From Owenia fusiformis (Eukaryota > Annelida > Polychaeta > Sabellida > Oweniidae), in assembly GCA_903813345.2 (NCBI GenBank), contig CAIIXF020000012.1:21714184-21774183 (forward strand): DNA of 60,000 nt, written 5' to 3'. Each line of letters begins with the position of its first letter. The stretch's first letter is position 1. Positions 24,456-36,081 of this stretch are shown here, in pieces. The translations under genes were made by a program, and so were the position numbers. The notes beneath the pieces are model-generated. The model saw nothing but the letters and a program-made list of their open reading frames with translations, searched no databases and was not told the DNA's origin.

Positions 24456-24792
24456 GTATGGAATACTATTCACAGTATCATATTTAGCATTATCCTACAC
24501 TTAGTGTACTAAATGTATAATAACATGAAAAAATAAATTTGATATTTATTGGCAAAATGAATATCAGGAGGATATCGTTACGATATACTCCGGGCGGAGG
24601 ATATCGTGACGATATACTCCGGAAAACCCAATATGCGGAGGATATAGTGACGATATACTCCGCTTGTTGATTTCCCGCCAAATTGACTCTATTAGGCATG
24701 AAATTAATTTTACAATGATATCATACATTCAGTACACACCTTGTAAGTGTAGGATAATAAGAACATCCTATGATTTTTTTCAGAATATCATT

Positions 24793-24794
<2 letters not shown>
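24456..24794. mobile_element. Palindromic TIR composite, copy 2 (left part)
   Basis: A near-identical second copy of the preceding unit: TIR portion 24490-24760, then the left arm of the palindrome. It is cut by the LINE insertion in 'aatatcatttt' and resumes at 27795. The two copies differ by only a few substitutions, for example 'ggaggatatcgtaacg' against 'aggaggatatcgttacg'. Confidence 0.8.
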
Positions 24795-24824
<30 letters not shown>

Positions 24825-24918
24825 TTATTTCATCATTACATATTCAAATTACATAATATATATATCGTAAATCAATATCAATCATCAATCATACGATCAT
24901 TATAACAATTTTACAATA

Positions 24919-27723
24919 TTATAAGTTTCTTAGTCTCATTTCATGTTCCAACATACATTCAACATTATAGCTATATAGACCACATTTGTATTTGCTAATC
25001 ACATGTTTTCCAACCATTAACATAAGATTAATTTTCCTTTCAACCCTTTTGTCCTCGTCCTTATATCCAAAAATAATATCGTGCTTAAATTCTATTTTTC
25101 TTTTCAATTTGAGGAAGCATGTGTTATCTATTATTTCCCAGACTCGTTTTATTTTTCTACATTCTATAAAGAAATGCTCATATGTGTCCTTACAGGCACA
25201 GAAATTACAAAGTTCATCATTTTTAATTTTCATTTTGAATAGCAAAACTTTAGTTGGATATATTCTGTGCAATATTTTAAATTGAAGTGATTTTAACATT
25301 GGTTCTTTAATATTTCGAACATTAAGCCAAATGTCTTTCCAACATAACTGATTATATGAATCATTCCAGCCTCTTTCACTGATTGGAGTTTCCAATTTAC
25401 GTTTTAATAAAGACTTTCTGATCATTTGAGCATTTGCTTTATTTACATCAATTTCATTGAATGTAGTTTTAGTGTTATCATCATCTTGTTTTACAATCAC
25501 TCTTATGAGGCTTTGTCGGAGCATATTGTATTCAATGAAAAAGTTAGGATTTCTCCCAATTTTTTCCTTTAATACATCTGCATTTTTTATTTTTCGTGTA
25601 CTTTTATCAATCACATCTGAGATAAATTTTATTCCAGCATTTTCCCATGATTTAAAATGTAATTGTTTATTTTGGTAACATATACTCCTGTTATTCCATA
25701 AGTAATCATTAGTACAAATGTTTTTAGTGATATTTACAGTTTTATTGTTCAGCCATGATTTGGATAAGAACGAGTAAAATGTTGGAATATTTTTGTGTAC
25801 TTTTAAGTCTTTATATTCACAATTGTACTTGAACAAATTTTGAGAATGTCCCATTTTACTCAAATAAAAATTCATAATTGCTTTCCATTTTTGATCATTT
25901 TCATTATCATATAGTCTTTTTATCCAGGTTAAAATAAGGGAAGTTTGATATAAATTGATATCTATCATATTTAAGCCTCCATTTAAAATATCCTGCCTAA
26001 TTACATTTCTTTTTACTTTTTCCACAGTCTGCCATAAGAATCTATGCAATATATGATTAATTTCATCTAAGTATTTCTGCGGAGCTTTAAATACCATTAA
26101 CATATGAGTGATTTGGGAAGCCATTAAACTTTTAATGACTGTTACTTTTCCAAACAGTGATAAATTTCTTTTGTTCCATGATTGAATGAGACACTTGATT
26201 TTTTCAATTTTTGGCTGCCAATTTTCGTCGAGGTCAGAAGATGAACCTGAATTGCTAAAATAAGCTCCTAATATTTTAATTTTTTGATCTTTACCAATTT
26301 TCCAGTTTAGATGAAATGGTTTTTCTGTTTTTGTTTTACTTCTCCCCAACCACATTGCTTGAGTTTTTTCCATGTTTAGTTTAAGGCCTGATACTTTATA
26401 AAATGCAGTTATCTCATTTAACAAAATTGGAATTGAATCTTTTGTCCTTAAAAATAATGTGGTATCATCTGCATAAGAAGTTAATTTTATTTCTGTTTTT
26501 TGTTTATCCTTTAAACATATACTTTCAATGTCTTTATTTTGCCTTATTTTACAAGAAAATATTTCTGTTGCCATTATAAATAAAATTGCACTAAGAGGAC
26601 AGCCCTGTCTCAGACCTTGTTCTAAAGGTACCCAACTACTGAGGTATCCATTATTTGAAATAGCTGACACTGCATTTTTGTTAAAAACATCAATCCATCT
26701 TATAAAATCTTCACCAAAATTATATACTTTCAACATTTTCATGACATATTTCTTAGAAATTGAATCAAAAGCTTTTGCATAGTCTAATGCTATTATAATA
26801 CCCGTTTCATCTTCAAAATCAATATAGTTAATTAGATCATCAATAATTTTCAAGTTAAAATGTGACCCTCTTCCTTTAAGGTATGCTGTTTGATCAGAAT
26901 TTATGAGTTTTATAATAACCTTTTGCAACCGTTTGGCAAGTGCTGCTGCCCCAATTTTATAATCAACACAAGTGAGAGCAATTGGTCTATAGTTTTTGAC
27001 TTTGGCAGAGTTTAACATTTTCCCTTTGAGCAATAGTATTATCATTCCTTTTCGTTGCGAGCTGGACAATTGACCTATTTCAAAACCAAAATTTAAAGAA
27101 TTAACAACAAGATGTTTTATTTTGATCCAGAACATTTTATAGAAAGCGGCAGTGAGTCCATCTATACCTGGACTTGATGTGTTTTTCATATTCTTAAGGA
27201 CTTCCTTACATTCAATATCATTAATTTTTCCCTCACAATAAGACTTTTCTTCATCATTTAAGTGTGGGATTTCAATGTCATGAATAAAATCATCAAGTGA
27301 ATAAGTAACATCATCATTTTCAGCATACAAATTACAATAGTATTCATATAAATTTTGCATTACACAATCAATTGAATCGCTTTTTGTACCATCGTCTTTT
27401 TCGATACAGTCAATTGTCTTCATTTTAGCTCTAAATTTCTCAAGTGTTAAAAAAAAAATTGTATTTTTCTCGCCCTGTTGAATCCAATCAATCTTTGACC
27501 TAAGTTGTGCGCCTTTTGCTTGTGAGACATTTTCAAGATCTAGTTTCATCTGTAGTGATTGAACTTGTTTTTGGTTTTCATCATTTGGCACCCTAGCTAG
27601 TTTACTACATGCAGCTTTAAGTTCAGTATTCAAATTGTTTGTATTCTGTTTCTTCAATTGTGCTTTTCTTTTTGAATAATTAATGGAGATGTTTCTTATT
27701 TCACACTTAATGGAATCCCACAA
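24919..27723 (-). CDS. LINE ORF2-like reverse transcriptase (N-terminally truncated)
   Basis: 934 codons without a stop. Reverse-transcriptase blocks in order: 'KNYRPIALTCVDYKIGAAAL' at about 243-262, 'GIIIALDYAKAFDSI' at about 308-322 (catalytic Asp), 'GLRQGCPLSAILF' at about 370-382, and the catalytic 'YADDTTLF' at about 417-424. Near the C-terminus a C-x2-C-x7-H-x4-C finger begins at about residue 839. The enzyme would copy LINE RNA at nicked chromosomal DNA. The first codon at 27723 is TTG and the frame stays open upstream ('NPQILWDSIK'), so the annotated start is only the edge of the truncated frame and not a true initiator. The apurinic-type endonuclease domain normally preceding it is absent. 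Confidence 0.93.
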   Translation of the reverse strand: MWDSIKCEIRNISINYSKRKAQLKKQNTNNLNTELKAACSKLARVPNDENQKQVQSLQMKLDLENVSQAKGAQLRSKIDWIQQGEKNTIFFLTLEKFRAKMKTIDCIEKDDGTKSDSIDCVMQNLYEYYCNLYAENDDVTYSLDDFIHDIEIPHLNDEEKSYCEGKINDIECKEVLKNMKNTSSPGIDGLTAAFYKMFWIKIKHLVVNSLNFGFEIGQLSSSQRKGMIILLLKGKMLNSAKVKNYRPIALTCVDYKIGAAALAKRLQKVIIKLINSDQTAYLKGRGSHFNLKIIDDLINYIDFEDETGIIIALDYAKAFDSISKKYVMKMLKVYNFGEDFIRWIDVFNKNAVSAISNNGYLSSWVPLEQGLRQGCPLSAILFIMATEIFSCKIRQNKDIESICLKDKQKTEIKLTSYADDTTLFLRTKDSIPILLNEITAFYKVSGLKLNMEKTQAMWLGRSKTKTEKPFHLNWKIGKDQKIKILGAYFSNSGSSSDLDENWQPKIEKIKCLIQSWNKRNLSLFGKVTVIKSLMASQITHMLMVFKAPQKYLDEINHILHRFLWQTVEKVKRNVIRQDILNGGLNMIDINLYQTSLILTWIKRLYDNENDQKWKAIMNFYLSKMGHSQNLFKYNCEYKDLKVHKNIPTFYSFLSKSWLNNKTVNITKNICTNDYLWNNRSICYQNKQLHFKSWENAGIKFISDVIDKSTRKIKNADVLKEKIGRNPNFFIEYNMLRQSLIRVIVKQDDDNTKTTFNEIDVNKANAQMIRKSLLKRKLETPISERGWNDSYNQLCWKDIWLNVRNIKEPMLKSLQFKILHRIYPTKVLLFKMKIKNDELCNFCACKDTYEHFFIECRKIKRVWEIIDNTCFLKLKRKIEFKHDIIFGYKDEDKRVERKINLMLMVGKHVISKYKCGLYSYNVECMLEHEMRLRNL

Positions 27724-27794
27724 TATTTGAGGGTTGACAACATGTTGATATTTTTCAACATGTTGTCAACCCTCAAATATTGTGGGATTCCATT
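27708..27794. repeat. Snap-back inverted repeat at the LINE 5' end
   Basis: The arm 'ttaatggaatcccacaatat' 'ttgagggttgacaacatgtt' is followed, after about five bases, by its near-perfect reverse complement ending '...gtgggattccattaa'. One arm is part of the LINE frame. The other is an inverted duplicate joined to the target duplication. This resembles products of aberrant second-strand priming during LINE insertion. Confidence 0.85.
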
Positions 27795-27899
27795 AATATC
27801 ATTTTAATCTACTCGGTGATATTGATATATGCCTCGTAGATCACCTCGTAGATAAAAATGATATTCCTCAAAATCATAGGATATCCTATAAATATTTTT
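27795..27899. mobile_element. Palindromic TIR composite, copy 2 (right part)
   Basis: Continuation of the element interrupted by the LINE: 'aatatcattttaatctactc', 'ggtgatattgatatatg', then 'ctcgtagataaaaatgatat' 'tcctcaaaatcatagg'. The loop is shortened compared with copy 1: the 'actcgttcgcttcgctctct' segment is missing and 'cctcgtagatca' is duplicated. Confidence 0.8.
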
Positions 27900-30800
27900 T
27901 TCTGATAAGAATGTGAGGCTATTCAACATATGATGACTGAGAATATGTTTGAATTTGAAAATGAATTCGGAAAATGGGTTTAAAAAGGTGTTCAAAGACT
28001 AGAGTCAAAGACATGAACTATATGCTGTTGAAAACAAATGACATTATATAATATGTAGTCACGAAATATAAAATAAGAACATGATATGTCGTTTTAAATG
28101 ATATTTAAAATATATTATCAAAAGTGCTTCGACTGAAAATTTAATAGTTCTTCCGGGTCTTCATGCTTTCTGTTGCTATGGGAACCATAACTTCAACCAA
28201 TCATATCACTTTGATCTGCAACTTGATATATCAATTCAATTATGTTTGACGATTATTCCATGCAAATTTCACGAGGATGAGTAAATCTTAAGAAATGTCA
28301 GATATACTTTTACCTTATTTATTGATCACCCTGTTTTCCAAGATAACTATATGCATTTTGAAATGCAAACTCACAATTATAATTCAACTGACACTGGATG
28401 TATACAGATTTTACCAATGTGATATGGCTGTTAAGTGGCTTCTATGATATCATAATGCTTCTTTGTTGTATTTTATGATATCATTGAGATACCTTGAGAA
28501 CCGCTTTAGTAATAAGGTTACAATAATTATATTTACGAATTTGTAATTTTACAAGGTTTCTAGATCTGTAAATGGCCACTGGTCACTTGCATTAGCACTG
28601 CGCTATTTATTTTAGCTACATAAGATGGAACACTAAGAAATAAATCAATTGGAAACACATTAGCTTGATCTATTATGAGCTTATTATATGGTTTTCAAAA
28701 TAAAACACTTAAAACACAAACGGTATTCGCACAGAGATACGAACTTACGGCTTCAAGACTTGCTTGACGCATAACTTCATTTTATTTTCAACACATTAAT
28801 GAGGACATAAACTGGAAACATTTGAACAATATTTACGATTTAATATATCTTCAATAATAACATTGATTAGTAATCATCCTAGTACTGGAAGCTATTGGAG
28901 GACAATATTGGGGACAAATTATTTGTTTCAACTGAGATATTTAATAAAATAATAACGATTTTTGCCTTAATGAATTTTCATTCAAATACAAGGAATTTAT
29001 TAATTACGTGTTTTGACTATTAAAACGACTTATCAAAATAGTAATACACGATGAATATATCATACTGTAATATCACAACCCACGACGTCAATTCCAGGCT
29101 ATGAAAACCAAATCCAATTATTGCTACCTGGATTTATTCAATGAGCCATCGGACAAGAATTATTGAAACAGTTAAGATGCAGTTATAGAATGGTTTTCAC
29201 ATAGTTGGTACCATTAATGAGGACATGGTACCCACTCAATTGCTGTATATCAAGAATATTAATTGAGCGTTTTCTGAGAATATAGATCAATTCATGTGGA
29301 TTAAAATATGGAAAACATACTTGGAACCCCATGAAGACCACCAAATTGGAAATATAAATTCCCCATTCATAATGCTTAGCCAAAAGTGTACATTCCAGTG
29401 AAACAGGGAATACGTTATTCTTTTATAAGACTGTAATCGCCAAGCACTGTGCAATGCGACCACATGAAGGCCAAATCTATTACATTAGTTATATAACAAA
29501 CCTTCCTTGAATATAAGAATCTAAATACTATATCTAGTACATACTGAATTGCGGCATTTGGTTCTGGTAGATTCGTAGATTGAGTTACTTCTAAAAATCT
29601 ATTCTTCGACAAATTATGACAAATAAGCGTTAGAATGATTTAGGAGGGGTTCTAACTAATCGATACACTTGCAAGAATCAGTTATTTTTCAATCTTAACA
29701 ATCCACAATGCACCAACATGTTGATTCTAATATACGCTCAGATTGCATGTTTGTGTTAACTCTTTTAAAAGTATATTTCAGCATCGGTCTTTTAAATAAA
29801 GAAGTTGATCAGTCATAGGTGGTCAACGGTGGACTTTCTATAGCAGAGTCATATTGCAAGAGAATTGATTTGAGATTATGCTTGAGGTAGAATAGGATGC
29901 TATTGACTCTTGTTATTCGCCTGCCCCATAGGGACCAGTTTTATTTATATGTTTTATCCTGTGTAAATCAGCACTGCTAGAGTGAATGCATACAATTAAA
30001 ACGATTAACCTTGCAAAGATACCAGCATAGAAGGAGGAAATAGGAGAGGGGGGGGAAACTGAAATTGTATTCGCGAATGTAACTTTTGGCTGTAGGGTTA
30101 CCGGATTAACCTTCTATTTTAGGCTTCGGTAGCCGACAGGCGAAAGTTGCATTCGCGAATATTTATGTCAAAATCTCAATTATACTCACGATATGACTCA
30201 AAGACGTCCAGTCCATTGCACCGACTGTTCATACATTAATTTACAATCCGAATTCCTGATTTTTTCATAAAAAGTGTTAAACACAACAAATTTTATAATT
30301 TGCAAGTCCTTTATATAATTGTATAATTTAAAGTTATTTACAGTTCACACATTTCGTCCGGTTTGGTCGGTATCATCGATTATTTTCAGGCTGCACCAAT
30401 TTCACCTAAATAAAAAAATACTTAAAATGAGCATTACTATGAAGAAGACCTTTATCACTTTGAATATACTAGTAAACTAAACTGAACTATAAAATGCATC
30501 GCTAATACTTCCTTCCCACTATACTGTTGAGCAAGTAACATGAATGTACAATGCGGCTTGAAATGATCTTGGAAATGTATTTAAAAGTGTTATATACAAT
30601 GCGACACTGTACGCACTCACCTGTTACGTTATCCCTCATCCGGGAATGGCCTGTTTGGTCCAATAGGTGGCCCGTCTTCAACAGCAGGTGCTTCAAAATA
30701 CAAGGGGCGATCCATATATTGTGATAGAAATGCTCTCATTTTGTGATTTTTTTTATCTATCCCGATCCCTCTCATTTTTTAGAACATATAGATTATGTAA

Positions 30801-33104
30801 TTACACATACAATGCTAAAAAAGTATAGCTTAATCTTTAATTAATTTAGAAATAATGCCATGGTAACCTATATTTAGGGTAGACAGTTCAATTAATATCA
30901 TGATAATTTGTCATTTTGATTATTTTAACCATGTGGAAATCATACATTTTTTCAAAAAAGGTGTATCGTTGCTGTTGTTTGTTACTAAACAAATGTTTAT
31001 TATTCGTGCACATTTGCGCATAACCCTCCGACAGCTTCTATTTTAAACTGATCGGTATCAATGCCATCTATGACATATGATACCGAAATGTTACCATTAA
31101 AAGAGAGTGCGTATGATGCACTTGAGGGCACGCACAGACAAATAGCCAAACAAATTGGCCTATCTGAGGTTCTAAAGCTATGTCTAGGCTACATTTTGAC
31201 ACTAAACTCAAGAGGGGCCAAACATCTACTTTTTGAAATAATTGGTCAATTGTGACACCACCCCCTCTCTCTGCCGACAGAAATTGAAATTCACAAAAAT
31301 GAAGGCAAAATTAATACGCCATTTGACTCGAAATGTTCCTTCAGATAACCCAAATAAACGCATTAAATAATATAAACAAATAAACCAGGGTGTTTGGAGT
31401 CGTAGAAATGCATTGCATCATGATATTACATAACATTACATTACATTATACAACATTACATAACATTATATAACCCTACATAATTAAAACCTGAAAATTT
31501 TCAGAAGAAATGGCATGTTGTCATTGCAAAAAGATGACAACTGTACCTACAAACTTGCTTACTGACTCGTCATGATCACAATTGTGTTGGGACTACATTC
31601 ATTTTTTAAACTACTTTTAAAGTGACGAATTAGGGCAGTTTGGCCATATGAAGAAAATCCGTCCACTAGTGTTCGAGTTATCTTCAAGACGGACGGATGG
31701 ACGGATGGCTTCACTATATCCCTACCGAAATTTGTTCGTTGGGATAACTACCGTCCGTCGTTACAAGCGGGACAACTCTGTCCTGGTATGTATTCAAATC
31801 CAGAATTGCAAAAACTTGACACGTGCTTAAAGGTTGAATGCTGATAATACTGTATAACACAATTGAACATGTTGAACAGCTAATTTACATACTTTTTGTG
31901 GCTAGGTTGAATGGCTAAGTATGAATCCCAATGAAAAATAACTTATTTTTACTGTTTTTTTACGTCAAATATCTCAAAAAACGGTAAAAATTTGATGCTG
32001 ACATATATTGAGCAATATGTAGGGAATGCTTAAATCTATAGTAATAATGTAATTCATTGCAAGAAATGATCAAGTATAAGGCAAACTTTGAGAAACTTGT
32101 CAATCACAAAAACTGCCATTGAGTTTATACATGAGAAAGTTTTCTGAAAATGACATAGTCCTACTTTTTGTCAAATTTTATAGTAAACACCAAAAACTGT
32201 AATTCCAAGAGCTTTGAAATCTTCAGAGGACATAAGTTGCATATAAAGCAACTACTACAAGTTATTTGAAAGTTCTTCTTCAACAAAGTGTCTAATATTT
32301 ACAGAAAATTTGACTTTTTGACGTCAAAATCAGCAATTTCTCGGAAACCGGGCAAACTTGGGAAATGGCGATGATAGGTCAAATAGGCATTATGGATATG
32401 CATAAAATGAATGTGGATATGTCTCAATCCGAATAGCAGTTTTAATTTGTGCGGCCAATTATGACGGACGGACCAACGGACGGACGGACGGACGCCTGGT
32501 CGATCCCATACATGTAGGCTCACTGTGTGAGCCAAAAACAACGATGTATTCACCAGTTGACGTAGTTAACATGAGGTCAATTCCACTATGAACGAAAGTT
32601 GTTTAGCTCAGCTTGAATTTTGCTCTCGCAGTCGATAAAAACTGAAACTTCTTTCGTCGATATCGAGGTGAGTGATTTTTTCAGGCTCCGATATTTTGAC
32701 AAAGGTAAGTTAAGGTCATAGCCATTCGTCAGGGCAGGTTTGAGACACCAACGATTCATTTTGGAGTTTTTCTAAGGAATTAACCCCGAGTTATCGGCAT
32801 TCCACCTTTAAATTACATTGTTCTTCTATTGGCGTTGTTGGAGGAGAGTCTAAAAAGTCAACGAATGTGATTCTTCCTGGAGTCAGAATTGTTATTCTTA
32901 AGATGTATTTGTATTACTAAATATTACATTGCTATCAACATTTGTGATTATAATATAGCTAGGACATCAGGGAATAGGTTTTATTTTCGATTGTTATAAA
33001 TTGTAGACCTTCATCTGCGATCCATCAAAACACTGTCAGATGCAAAAATACCCATGCCAAGTAAATTCAAATGAGCCCATTAAATGATTGTCACGTGATC
33101 TTAC
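27900..33104. other. Gene-free stretch with small repeats
   Basis: No coding exon recognised. Contents seen: an inverted repeat at about 30065-30165 ('attcgcgaatgtaactttt' and its mirror), a 'cattacatt' microsatellite at about 31430-31485, and (GGAC/GGAT)n stretches at about 31675-31705 and 32463-32497. The ORFs at 31648-31830 and 32299-32553 run through these repeats. The 3' end of the TSP1-module gene may lie in or beyond this stretch, but I could not place a terminal exon. Confidence 0.3.
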
Positions 33105-33692
33105 CTATAACACAGCACAACTTTGTAGTGACATTCTCACTTCTCCCTGGGCAATCAGCTTCCACAAACTTGCCTCCCAATATACACGGCTGACATAGTC
33201 GTTTGTACATACACATGTAAAAACCAATTTGACAGGACACTCCCGAACGCTTCACGAAATCCTCATCCAAAGACATGAGGTCTCGCTTTCTTTTGGAGGA
33301 TTCCGTTTTGAAAAGGGTGCATTTTGATACACACTGTGGAGTTTGCCATTTAGACCATGATCCCACACACGACTGTGGTGACATAGGTGTGGTTGGTTTT
33401 GAAGTCGTAGAAGGCGGAGCTGAGGGTCTGGTAGTCGGCTTAGGCAAACAACAAAGATTTATATCCGTTTCCCTTTTGTTGCCGTCACAGCTTCCCAAAG
33501 TCGGAACATTGTCAATTATACACGGGGGACAAACTCTTCTCCGCTCACAAAGTTTAGTGCCATAATCATGGCTGCATATTATGGTCTCAAAGGCAGATCT
33601 TCTTCGAATTTTAGGAAATACAAGTTTTGTACAAGTTGCCGGACATGACCAGGCGCTCCAACTGCTCCACTTGTCACAGCGAGGTTTAGGAA
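33105..33692 (-). CDS. Exon: two CC-type TSP1-derived modules joined by a Pro/Thr-rich linker
   Basis: 588-bp exon (196 codons), acceptor 'actccag|TT', donor 'TATAG|gtaaga', phase 1 at both ends. Module one begins C-D-K-W-S-S-W-S-A-W, carries the basic run I-R-R-R-S and R-R-V-C-P-P-C, and ends L-C-C. A linker of about 25 residues follows ('PKPTTRPSAPPSTTSKPTTP'), mucin-like and probably O-glycosylated. Module two has S-W-S-K-W, the basic run K-R-K-R-D, R-L-C-Q-P-C and ends L-C-C-V-I-G. The W-x2-W start is TSP1-like, but the cysteine pattern is not canonical. Expected to be extracellular or matrix. It is the most 3' exon found in the series. Confidence 0.75.
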
Positions 33693-34160
33693 CTGGAGTT
33701 AAAGAAATGAAAACATCTTAAACAAATTAAAGAACATAGCGCATTGACGACATGCGTGTAGCCTAATATGGTATCAATTTGTTAGCTCCATATTTCATAT
33801 TTTGAACTTTGCCCAAGTCAAGTCATATTTTATTTATCTTGATTTTCAATAAGTAAAAAATTATAAATAAAATAGAAAAATAAAAAGACACCGACTAAGG
33901 TAGGCTAACTTTAGTAATTCATTCACAATGAAAATATGACTCCAGATAAAAAATCTGGAGTCTATCGCTTTTGTGTGAATTTTTATTCTTCTTCTCTGTA
34001 CACGTTTTCTCTTCAAATATTACATGTTTCCCCTATTTCCATTATAAGTTGAAATGTTGCAGGTCTACTCATTCGATATGCCTATGCAAGGATTAACCAT
34101 GTTCACAAAAAGTTTATTTTTTGCGCTTGATGTGTTCTGAATTTCGCTTCCTCTTCTTAC

Positions 34161-34394
34161 CATATTTGACGCAACATCTCACATGTTTTACTTCGTGCTC
34201 GTTCCCTTCGCAAGTTCTTGTTGCACACTTTCTTATGCGAATGCATGCATGGATACCGTACTCCAAGCATTCTTTGGAGAAAGGAATGTCTCCTGCCATT
34301 CTGTCGTCTCTCTTCCTTCTTCCCCCAGCAGAGGGTAAAGCAGAGCAATCGGCAGTGCATGCCCAACTTGTCCATGGCTGCCATTGTCCCTCAT
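34161..34394 (-). CDS. Exon: CC-type TSP1-derived module
   Basis: 234 bp, 78 codons. Acceptor 'tttgtgcag|AT', donor 'TATG|gtaaga', phase 1-1. Starts D-E-G-Q-W-Q-P-W-T-S-W, with C-T-A-D-C, then a polybasic G-R-R-K-R-D that fits a proprotein-convertase consensus (R-x-K-R), then spaced cysteines and a terminal R-C-C-V-K-Y-G. Same module type as the neighbouring exon at 33105-33692. A longer open frame continues past the donor into the intron and should not be taken as coding. Confidence 0.75.
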
Positions 34395-34678
34395 CTGCAC
34401 AAAGGAAAGAATGCTTAAATTTAATGGCTACAATAGAGTAATGATAAAAACGGTCCAATTTTGGAATTTGGTTAATCATATACAAAAACACTTTTATAGA
34501 TTATAAATCACTAAATGTTAGCAAAACCGTGATGGTTATTTGCCTAGATTAACTTTAAAATGTGCAATTACATATTACAATTACATGTTTTCAGGTTTTA
34601 GAAATTGTATATTGTGAATTATTAGGAAGTGTTTCTTTCGCGTTAGATCAAAGCAAGGACGTCTAACTTGAGATACTA

Positions 34679-35653
34679 CAGGGCGTCCACAAAAATGTAT
34701 ACCCAACTTTAAAACCGAATTACTAGAAGCCTGAGCAATTTCTTTGAAACACAAAGGTAACAGCAAAAGGCCTTATTTGTCCTCCATAAAATAGTACCTT
34801 GATCACTATGTAACTGTCATGTATGACTGAGCAATCATGGCAATTCTGATAGGTGGTAGATTAGCGCTGTGCCAAGTTATCATCCTGTGTGGCAACCGAT
34901 CCTGTGTCACTGCCTCTGTATTCTTTTTCTGTTACATTTTGTTAAAGGACAGGCCTTTCATAATGAACTGGACTGGGGGCTGAGTAACTCTGTTATCAAA
35001 AAAATGTTTGGCAAAAAGCTTAACTTACTCTAAAGTAAGCCTGCAAACATGGTTTAAATGACACCTGAGCAGTAGAGCCAAAATGAAGTTCCAAAAAGAA
35101 GTCCAGTGTATTGTTTAAGAATCCCTATTCTTACTATTGAAAATGGATTCTAGCAATACTGTCCCACATGAATCTACTTGTTGAGACTCAATCAACTTGA
35201 ATTTTTCTGAGAAAATGAGGATTTCAGCAAGGGTGTATATATTGACTTACTGTAAATGGGTGATACAATTGACTTTAAAGCTGCACATCATCATGTAGAA
35301 GTTGCATTGCTGCACTAGAGGCTCTTGTGATCAAATCCGAGAGGGAGGTAGCAATAAAAAGTTATGGAAAATTATGCAAAACGGTTGATGAACATTGAAC
35401 AAGTTTGAATTTGAACATTAATAATGTTTTGAACACAAAAAAACATTCATTGTGTCAATCCTACTTGAACGCTAACTTGGCACAGTGCTGATTTTACCAC
35501 CTTTCATAAAAGTCTTGATTGCTCAGTGATCCATGACATAATGATCTATGTACCATTTAATGGAGAATAAACAAGTCCTTCAACTGCAACCTTTGACTCA
35601 GAATCCTGGTATCCTGGCTTTGAAGTTGGGTATACTTTTTTGTGGACACCCTG
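34679..35653. mobile_element. ~975-bp TIR element inside a TSP1-gene intron
   Basis: Ends 'cagggcgtccacaaaaatgt' 'atacccaactt' and the mirror 'aagttgggtatacttttttg' 'tggacaccctg', flanked by TA. The CAGGG-GTCC tip and TA target fit the Tc1/mariner superfamily, but no transposase frame is preserved. It is distinct from the element at 21901-22870 beyond the first ten bases. The long + strand frame at 35548-36153 runs from this element through the next exon and is not a gene. Confidence 0.75.
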
Positions 35654-35811
35654 TAGTATTTGGCGTTTTTCCTTTGACTGGCTGTACTCTTGGATGTTTC
35701 ATTTTCTTACTCTGTTTTCTGACAAATTTTAGTATAATCCCCTTGGCACTTGTGCATACATATTTGAATTACTTAGACTCTGTAACAATCTTAAAATTGA
35801 GATACACGAAC

Positions 35812-36081
35812 CTATGTGTCCTTTACAGCACTTATCTGACTTATACTCGATGGTTTGACCAACACAACGTCCTGGTTGGATTTCACTTCCATAAGTTCGT
35901 CTTTGTACACTCCTCGGTGTGTCTCTTTTACCGAAATGTTTACATGAGGGGCAGACTCGTGTTCGATGACACTGCCTCAAGCCCAGAATTCGACATGGTG
36001 GTGAGCTCCCCGGATATGCAAGCTGTGAACCGTAACATTCGCCATATTCCCATGGCGTCCATTCACCCCATGTTACACAAT
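35812..36081 (-). CDS. Exon: long CC-type TSP1-derived module
   Basis: 270 bp, 90 codons. Acceptor 'ttctag|AT', donor 'CATAG|gttcgt' (weak), phase 1-1. Begins D-C-V-T-W-G-E-W-T-P-W-E-Y-G-E-C. It continues with R-T-R-V-C-P-S-C, a dibasic F-G-K-R-D, R-R-T-Y-G-S-E-I and C-V-G, and ends K-C-C-K-G. It is the closest relative of the exon at 39752-40045, sharing W-E-Y-G-x-C, R-T-R-x-C-P-x-C, K-R-T/R-R-T-Y-G and CC in order. Confidence 0.75.

Larger units (their letters stand above)
24795..27794 (-). mobile_element. 5'-truncated LINE (L1/Tx1-like non-LTR retrotransposon)
   Basis: The minus-strand insertion is bounded by an 11-bp target duplication, 'aatatcatttt' (24784-24794 and 27795-27805). Its poly(A) tail appears as the poly(T) run at 24791-24826. 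The 3' UTR is short (about 90 bp). The 5' end lacks the endonuclease region and finishes in a snap-back inverted repeat (27708-27794). The reading frame is uninterrupted, so the insertion looks recent compared with the decayed elements around it. Clade is judged from reverse-transcriptase motifs only. Confidence 0.9.

Noticed and set aside
24986-25285. + strand open frame opposite the reverse transcriptase
   Set aside because: Shadow of the LINE frame; no motif of its own.
31648-31830. 60-aa frame containing R-R-T-D-G-R-M
   Set aside because: Runs through a GGAC/GGAT microsatellite; no other evidence for coding.
33275-33565. + strand open frame opposite the two-module exon
   Set aside because: Antisense shadow of the minus-strand exon 33105-33692, which has splice sites, W-x2-W and CC motifs.
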